A stretch of DNA of 64,000 nucleotides. It comes from Chrysopilus asiliformis (lineage: Eukaryota > Arthropoda > Insecta > Diptera > Rhagionidae). The stretch lies in the NCBI GenBank assembly GCA_964034945.1, contig OZ035960.1, forward strand, positions 17,222,903 to 17,286,902. The letters are read 5' to 3'. A program made the position numbers and the translations under genes. Positions 57,141 through 64,000 of the stretch are shown piece by piece. Within the stretch, counting starts at the first letter, position 1; the number at the start of each line of letters is the position of its first letter. Under the pieces are notes generated by a model. It had not been told where the DNA came from. It made no database searches and saw nothing but the letters and a program-made list of their open reading frames with translations.

Positions 57141-58280
57141 TACTGTGTACGGTAGCCCCTGAAGGCTTTTCCGCTTCACATATTCAGATATACTCTTGCC
57201 TGAACAGTAAGTAGCCCAATCAGGGCTAACTTGAATTCGTAGCCTGATATGTGTGCAGAGTTATGTGAATGAAAGAAATCAGGATTTGGTAGGATAGGGC
57301 ACGGGATCACTGGCAATCGTACGCTCAAAGTCAAAGGAAACAACGCATACCTATAAATAATGTATATTTCTTTAGGTACAGACATGGTTAATACAAAAGA
57401 GTGAGAAACCATTATAATAGTTCAGGCAGCATACAGATTGAAATCAAGCACTCAAAAAGAGTTGACACATGCCAAAGCTCTTTTGTATAGATCTCAGGTC
57501 TATAACTAAAAGGTGATGCTTGGAATGGTTAATGATAGATGATATACATTAACTCAAATTAATTTTCGTGTCAACTGCAGAAGTAGCTTTTTGACGACAA
57601 AATTTATATAATGGTTTATTTTTGTTTATTTTCTTGCTAGCAAACAAGCTTGTATTCGTTTTTTTTACGCACCTTGATCCGAGTATTTTTGTATCGTTTC
57701 AACAAGCGTTTAGGAAAATCAGATATCCTTTAATGAACTGAATGTTGTACAAATCCGATAAGATAGATGAAAAAAAAATTCCAAGTAAGTTGTAATCTAA
57801 AGTATTGTTTTGTGAAAAGGAGGCGGGGTTAATTTATCATGATAAGCAAAATACACTACAAAGAATATTTGGTTAGCGATAGGAAAAATCACGTGTTTTC
57901 TAAAATTTAAATAAGCACGTGATGATTCAAGTTGTAAAAAAGAAAATTCTAAGGCTTTTTGAGTAGGTACTTGAGGAAAAGTGTTTTTCTTGAGGAAAAC
58001 TGGTTGAAAATGAAAAAAATCTCGGGTATTTTTTAAAATGTTTTTGCTGAATTTTGTATAATGTATGGACATTAAAACAAGTCTTTTCAACATCTACACT
58101 TTGTAAATCCACTCAAAAGAATAACAAAAATTTGTTGCATTTTAATTTTCTAACAAATTTTTGACAAACAAGTGTGTGGCCTACATGGATAAAAGTTTTA
58201 GTTTATTGTTTTCGCTAAAATGTCACTGTCCAGTTACTGAATCATGACACCTACGTGTCAAATCTTGTACTATGTACTTG
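57141..58280. other. Intergenic stretch, no gene seen
   Basis: Frames at 57176-57412 and 57797-58112 (minus) have no domain. No repeat ends. Confidence 0.4.
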
Positions 58281-58815
58281 TTGAAGTACCAGGAAGACCG
58301 AGCCATGCTCGGCGACCTCAAAATCCTACTTTTGCTGATTTTTGGGGAAAAACTAAATTCACATTATCTTTATAGAGCTTTTCCAGAGTTTTTAAATTCC
58401 CGACCTAGAAAGCTAGAACTGAAACTAACGCGCGATAACAAAATTTCATAGAAATCGGTTGAGTGGTTATTGAGTAATCGGTGTCACCGATTTTTGAAAC
58501 GTTGTTTTGAGATACCAGGTAAGGGTTATCGAGGGGAGGGAAAAGTCAGATTTGTAGTGCAGAAATCGAAAGCCCTTAGCCCCCTTAGTAATACTGTAAA
58601 GTTTCATTAAGATCGGATCACCCAATTCGAAGTTACCAGGCGAGGGGTATCGAGGGGAATTTTCTCAGAGGTGAGACCTATCTAGATCGATTCCCTGTCC
58701 CCGAAAATTCCTAACCACCAAGTTTCGTAAAAGTCGTTAGGCGGGTTTTCGAGATCGTTTGTGCAGACAGACAGACAGACAGACAGACATTCCTCGTATT
58801 ATATTATAGGATTGC
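58281..58815 (+). repeat. Family F repeat with (GACA)n next to its 3' end
   Basis: Starts near ACCAGGAAGACCGAGCCATG/CTCGG. It carries AAATCGGTTGAGTGGTTATT and ends with (GACA)5 then TTCCTCGTATTATATTATAG. This layout (a sentence-like degenerate body, GACA tract, short AT tail) is shared by several non-autonomous insect repeats. Class not decided. Confidence 0.6.
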
Positions 58816-59892
58816 AAGATATATTTTGAAATATGTTAGAAAACACAAACGCAACAAAGTCATTAAATTTTTTCAGTGCATTTAGAAAATGTTTATATTA
58901 AAAAAACTGGTTTTTACGCCTATTTTTTTTATCAATCTTTTTTGAATGAGCCTGACGCCATCTAAAATTTATTTCTACTTAATTCGGACCTTTTGTGGTG
59001 AATTTATGATTTTTGACATCAGATTCGGGATCAGGAACCTTAAAAAACCCCCCGGAAAGCATTTTTTCTGAATTTTCAAAATTTATATAAAAAATTTTAA
59101 CCCAGAAATATTTTACTCAGTAACAAGAAAAAGTCTTATATTTTAGACTTCTGGGAAAATATTCTTCTGCCAAGAATGTATTTTTACAATTCGTAATCTA
59201 AATTCTTATCAATAAAACGTCTAGATTCAGAGTAGAACTTTTAATATCAGATTGATTAATGACGTCTGCCAAAGCAATTAAACATTATACATGCATAAGA
59301 AAGGCACTGGTGGGATATGAAATTAAATCACGCATTTTGAAATCCCATCGAAAGTGTATTAACGAAGCTAATAAAGAGAAGTTTTAAAATTGAATTTCAA
59401 GCAAATCTTTGAAGGAGAACGCAGGAATAGTTCAAGGATGAAACTTTCCTCATTTAGTTTCCTTTTATGCGCTCATAATTATGACTGTGAGCACTTTGAG
59501 TTACCGTTTTTTTTTGTTAAATAGTTAATAAAAACTTTTCTAGAGTTGAAAAAAGTCTTTTGCTATTTGGTCATTCTAATGATTTACTAAGAAAATTTCT
59601 TTTTCCCTATTGCTTAAGTCAAAGCGTTTTTGAAAAGTATTCTAGGTTAATGAGTTCAAAGATACGGAAACCGTATATCTGATAAATTTTTTCGTGCACA
59701 CGATTTTCTAAATGGGGACAAATAAAAATAAATGTTGTCCTTGGGATACTCACGTGCGTAGAAGTTAACATTTTAAAATTAATTGCTCTGAGCTAAAGCC
59801 CAACATGGACCATTCACCAAGGATTCAAAAATTCAAAAAGTTTTATGTACATTTCGGAAGATCTGAAAGGCATTTTCTTGGAATTTTACTAC
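58816..59892. other. Intergenic stretch, no gene seen
   Basis: AT-rich. No gene or repeat family recognised. Confidence 0.4.
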
Positions 59893-59895
59893 TTA

Positions 59896-60280
59896 TGCTA
59901 CATTTACACGAATGACAAATTTGTCATTTTTTTCTTGTCATTATGTTAATTCCCGTGTAAATGGCATAATTTTTGTAATTTTTTCTGTCAGAAAATGTCA
60001 ATCTCTCATAAAAGAATGAACTTGTCCATTCTTTTATGCCAGATTGTCATTCGTGCAAACGCAATATTAGTTATGACAAAAGTTGAATACTAAAGTTGTC
60101 ATAACTAATATTGCGTTTGCACGAATGACAATCTGGCATAAAAGAATGGACAAGTTCATTCTTTTATGAGAGATTGACATTTTCTGACAGAAAAAATTAC
60201 AAAAATTATGCCATTTACACGGGAATTAACATAATGACAAGAAAAAAAATGACAAATTTGTCATTCGTGTAAATGTAGCA
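59896..60280. mobile_element. Almost perfectly palindromic MITE with TTA target duplication
   Basis: 385 bp. The left end TGCTACATTTACACGAATGA is inverted as TCATTCGTGTAAATGTAGCA. The arms, about 180 bases each, are essentially identical, with a loop of about 15-20 bases around AAAGTTGAATACTAAAG at 60080-60095. TTA flanks both sides (59893-59895, 60281-60283), fitting PIF/Harbinger. The lack of arm divergence suggests recent insertion. Confidence 0.9.
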
Positions 60281-60283
60281 TTA

Positions 60284-61119
60284 TCATCATGGTATCATGT
60301 GCCTAATAATAAAAAGCCTGGACTTGAGAATATTGTATAAAAAAGTAGAAGAAAAAATCGGGATGGAGGTTTTCTTTTAACGTTTTTTTTATATTTCACA
60401 TCAACAATTTGAAAACGTGAAAGTCTTAAATGCCCCAGTAAACTTGGGCAAGAAGAATAAGAAAATGAAAGAAAAGGGAAAACTTTATTGTTTTAGAAAA
60501 GTAGAAGTAGAAAATATCTCTACCCACTCATTAATTAATTTTCTTGAGTTTCGCATGAAAGCTGACAGGTTTTCACGAAAGTTTCAGATCAAAAATCCTT
60601 CAACTCACTGCCCAACAAACAGAAAAAAGGAGCAAAACGCGAAATGGGCTGGCACCAGAAAAAAAAGGGATTAGCCATATACCTCAAATAAATGTGAAAG
60701 AGGAAAATTTAAAAGGTTCCGCTTTTTTGCGATTGCTTCTGAAAAATGCAAAACGAACCCAAAATTCTAATGAGGTTCAACCTTAAATAAAAAAACTAAA
60801 ATACTGGGAAATAGGTGAATAACATTTATTTGTGGTCCAGAAAATCCTTTACTTCTATGCTAATCGTAATAACATTGAATTCGTTTGAAACTTTAAAAAA
60901 AACCTTCTATTTGCCAACAGAGATCTGTTTTAGACATTGAAGGGTTGCCTCATACATAATTCCACTCTGTTGGGAAAATTAAAAAACTCTGCAAATAAAT
61001 AGTTTCTGGAATCAACAAGATTTAATATCAAATATCAAAGGTTAGTCACGTGAAAAGTTTTATTAACAGTTTTAAATTGCAAAATGATTTCCCTGAATTC
61101 TCATGGAATTTTAATCTAA
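60284..61119. other. Intergenic stretch, no gene seen
   Basis: A lysine-rich 85-codon frame at 60417-60674 has no recognisable domain and is probably chance. Confidence 0.4.
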
Positions 61120-61121
61120 TA

Positions 61122-61474
61122 CTATGTTCACACTGACGCAAAATCACGTAATTTTGCGAAATGATTTAGATCTTAAACCAAAGTGTTCACACAGAGATTA
61201 GGGTAATTTTGTTTCACATTTCAACTACAGGATTGCTATGAATTTTAGTGTAGGATTGCTATGAATTTTAGTAATATGATGAATAATACAATTCAAAACA
61301 TCGATGAAATATGTGCAAACAGAATTAGACACTTTAGACGACAATGGAAATTATCTGTAATGAAAATAAACAATTATTTTCCATTTCATATAAATCTCGT
61401 GATTTCGAGCAAGATTTCGTTCAGAATTACGAAAATCTTCAAAATTACGTAAATTTGCGTCGGTGTGAACATAG
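61122..61474. mobile_element. MITE with TA target (ends CTATGTTCACAC)
   Basis: CTATGTTCACACTGACGCAA at the left pairs with TTTGCGTCGGTGTGAACATAG at the right across one mismatch. TA lies on both sides. A GTGTTCACACAGAGATTAGG motif and a short direct repeat TTTTAGTGTAGGATTGCTATGAA occur inside. The frame at 61261-61452 is repeat-derived. Confidence 0.8.
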
Positions 61475-61634
61475 TATAAATTGAAATTGTGTGTATATTT
61501 TATGAACATAAGAAAAGCTGCAACTGTCCGGGGACAATCACCAAATACTGTATGTGAGGAAATACGACATTTTTATTTAAAAAAAAATTCATCAGTATGA
61601 GAATGGGTGAGGAGTGGGGGGGGGGGGGCGAGTG

Positions 61635-62150
61635 GTCCGATGGAATTTTGGTGGATGGAACGGTTATGTAAAATCATATTCTAAACCCAGTTCATTTTTT
61701 TAAATTTATCGACACGATGCATCGTTTTTGACAAAATTGCAAAAAACTGTTTCGTTTGTATGGAGGAGGAGGGAAGGGGTGATCCAACGGTATTTTGATG
61801 TATGGATGAGTTATGTAAAATCCTATTCTAAACACATTTTAGCTTTATAAATTTTTCAATACGACGCAAGGTTTTTGAGAAAATCGAAAAAAACCTATTC
61901 GGTTGTATGTGGGTGGGGGAAGGAATGGTGCGATTTTCCCCGTTCAAGAAGTTAGTCTTGCTATTCACTAGAAACGCAGCTGTTTCAAGTCTCTAGCTCA
62001 ATCGATTCAAAAGTTATAGTGTTCTCGTACAGGCGGACGGACAGATAGACGGACAAATAGACAGACAGAAGGATAGACCGACAGACATGCGGAAATCAAA
62101 ATCTTTTGTCACTCCAAGCGTCCTGGTGTGGTTTATTTTTGTGTCCGATA
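61635..62150 (-). repeat. Diverged relative of family A
   Basis: Keeps the family A order in minus orientation: CGATGCATCGTTTTTGA, GTTTGTATGGAGG, TTTCAAGTCTCTAGCTCAAT, GGCGGACGGACAGATAGACG and GTTTATTTTTGTGTCCGATA. It differs in most other positions and repeats one block twice (61650-61760, 61780-61910). Likely an older subfamily. Confidence 0.65.
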
Positions 62151-63093
62151 ATTTTTACATATGGTATACTAAATCTAATATATTTTTATATGATCCTCAT
62201 ATAGAGTACAAAAATCGCGGATCATTAAAAAAAACATTTTTTTACCAATATTTTTTTTATCTACGTGACTAATACCCTTATTAGGTTCTAGCATTAGTCA
62301 GATAAAACATTGAGAAAATGAAAAAAAAATGAACTTTTTTTGCCGGATTAGAACGCATTTCAAATTACTCTTCATTTACAATAATCTGTTTTTGTGTTGT
62401 TGAACATTCTTTATCTTTTGTCCTGGCAGACATTAAAAAATGAAAATAAAAGCATAGCTCCCTTATGCTATGTATATTTAGCTGAAATTAAAAATGGGAA
62501 AATTCGTAAAAGTAGGGAGAAGCTTTAGTCAAGGGTCGAGTAAAATTACCCAGAGGACAGATGTTGTTTTCGATAATTAGGTAACGTGAAAAAGGTTTTT
62601 TCCAAATATTCAGTTTAATTACAAGCAATAAAAAGCATAAAATATAATGTAAATATTCCGGAAAAGTTTGTTTTGTTAGAACTTTTGGAAATATTCCCAA
62701 AGTGAATCTGTGAAAACATTGAATTTTTCGTTTTATTTTATTTTTCTTTTTCGGATAAGTTATGTTAGATAAATTTTAAAAGTAAAAAATCTGTTATCTT
62801 TTCGATGATAAAATTGTGCTGCCAATTATTTATCTAATTTTTAATTAACGAAAAGATTTTTGATTTATTAGTAATTAAATTTATCTTAAATATTTTTATG
62901 TATTTTTGTATGGAGAAGTCATATAAAATGTGCGTGTATTTTTCCCACTGACACGAATTATTAAGAATTTTAGTTGCGGCAACTAAATTATCTGGAATTT
63001 GGGTTGCGGGAACCAAATTATATATTAAATTACCATTTGTTTTGTTTTGCCTAATTCAGTCATGAGTCTTTTTTTGTTCACTTGTTATAATGT
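62151..63093. other. Intergenic stretch, no gene seen
   Basis: AT-rich, with short frames only. Confidence 0.4.
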
Positions 63094-63491
63094 GGCCCCT
63101 AGACGTACAATATTATTGTGCAATATCTCAATATTGTGCAATATATTGACCGTGTAGGGGTCATATTGAACGGTTGAGCAATATATTGAAGGAATCAAAA
63201 TCGGTTTGATTTTTATTGCACAATAAGGTTTATTGTATACTCTGAGGGCGATATTGTACAATATTGGCTCAGTATCGTATGAAATATCGCTGAGAGTACA
63301 CCTAACCATGGCTTATTTTTAAGTCATTCAACAAATGTTCATGGGTACTTTTTTTTAAACTCTTTTTTTGAAGTTCATAGTCAGTACAATGGCTACACCA
63401 CTAGCTTCAATGTCATTTAGGGACATTTTGACTGCTCAAGAATCAAACGAAAAATGATATATTGTACAATAATATTGTACGTCTAGGGGCC
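63094..63491. mobile_element. MITE rich in ATATTGTACAATAT words
   Basis: The left end GGCCCCTAGACGTACAATAT is inverted as ATATTGTACGTCTAGGGGCC at the right. About 400 bp. The interior repeats TATTGTGCAATAT and TATTGCACAATA palindromes and ACCGTGTAGGGG-type words. Non-coding. Confidence 0.8.
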
Positions 63492-63582
63492 CAGAATACA
63501 ATGCCAGGTTAACAGAATAAAATTCCTTTACGAAATAAGGGCAAAAAAACTTTCGTATTTTCAAGATGCACAAAAATTATAT

Positions 63583-63650
63583 TAACCCTCCGTCAGACAC
63601 ATACTTCGATAGTCATATTCGTAACACATGAGTCTGGCCAGACCCACTAA
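63583..63650. repeat. Possible piggyBac-type terminus
   Basis: TTAACCCTCCGTCAGACACA followed by GAGTCTGGCCAGACCCA. TTAA plus CCCT resembles one end of a piggyBac-like element. The opposite end was not found, so this is weak. Confidence 0.3.
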
Positions 63651-63839
63651 CAATTTGTATGAAAAATGATGCAATTTCATGTATTTTTGGTGGTGTTTCA
63701 TGCAAAACGCAGAAGTAGAAAGCACCTGAAGAAATGACGCTAGACGAAATTTCCTTTCGACGTTATCCAACACATTGGTTCTCCGAAATGTCGAAGAGCG
63801 AATAAACAACATTCAAAAGTAGATTATGTTTGCATTAGA

Positions 63840-63893
63840 CCTGCCTTACACGGTCAATATTTTTGCTTCAATATATTGAACGTGTAAGGTGCC
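63840..63893. repeat. Short palindromic relative of the 63094 MITE
   Basis: CCTTACACGGTCAATAT pairs with ATATTGAACGTGTAAGG over a short loop. The CCGTGTA..TATTGA wording echoes the element at 63094-63491, so it may be a severely deleted copy of a related family. Confidence 0.5.
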
Positions 63894-64000
63894 TATTAGT
63901 TGCGACAGTAAATAAAAAAATCAACTGCAAGGTATAAAAATGTGTTTGAACACATGCCAAAAACGAAATTTTTACATACAAATGTACTGAAATGTAAGGG

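Overview
This window is AT-rich animal DNA, most likely from an insect and probably a fly. It has no operons or ribosome binding sites. The genes that can be read are split by GT-AG introns, two of the introns are only 51-56 bases long, and the single complete gene belongs to the arthropod dpr (defective proboscis extension response) cell-surface family. Dense miniature inverted-repeat elements and irritans-type mariner transposons also fit an insect. The species is not named because nothing here decides it.

Layout. 1-19 kb is repeat-rich intergenic DNA. It holds two almost identical, apparently intact mariner elements in opposite orientation (1904-3196 and 11455-12747). From 19.09 to 42.28 kb the plus strand carries a complete seven-exon dpr-type gene. 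Its exons join in frame to a 290-residue protein with a signal peptide, two Ig domains and a hydrophobic C-terminal tail. Its fifth intron is 17.5 kb long. That intron contains a broken, intron-bearing Nup37-like pseudogene (38500-39137) and, 0.8 kb upstream of it, a short decayed copy of the start of dpr exon 6 (37666-37703). From 42.3 to 64 kb I recognise no gene. This part is a stack of non-autonomous transposons, among them a 2.1-kb near-perfect palindrome inserted in a Harbinger-like element that is itself inserted in another inverted-repeat element (46301-49267), and a compound fold-back structure (54322-55092).

Repeats. Several families recur and are labelled here. Family A (about 0.5 kb, ends related to ACCCGTATGGTGA, internal GACGGACA minisatellite) has six main copies. 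Family B is an A/T-rich family with ACGGTTCTCGAGATATTTGA blocks. Family C is about 150 bp with TTCATAAAATACGTCAC ends. Family D has (GACA)n next to one end and CCCGGCAACGACGGGTATGC at the other. Families E, F and G are minor. Nested insertions give relative ages: A copies lie inside B, inside a TIR element at 9.4-10.3 kb and inside another at 14.5-15.3 kb.

No viral genes, CRISPR arrays, rRNA or convincing tRNA genes were seen. The only proteins I would annotate are the two mariner transposases and the dpr-type protein, plus the Nup37 relic. Everything else long enough to be an open frame looks like chance or repeat-derived sequence.
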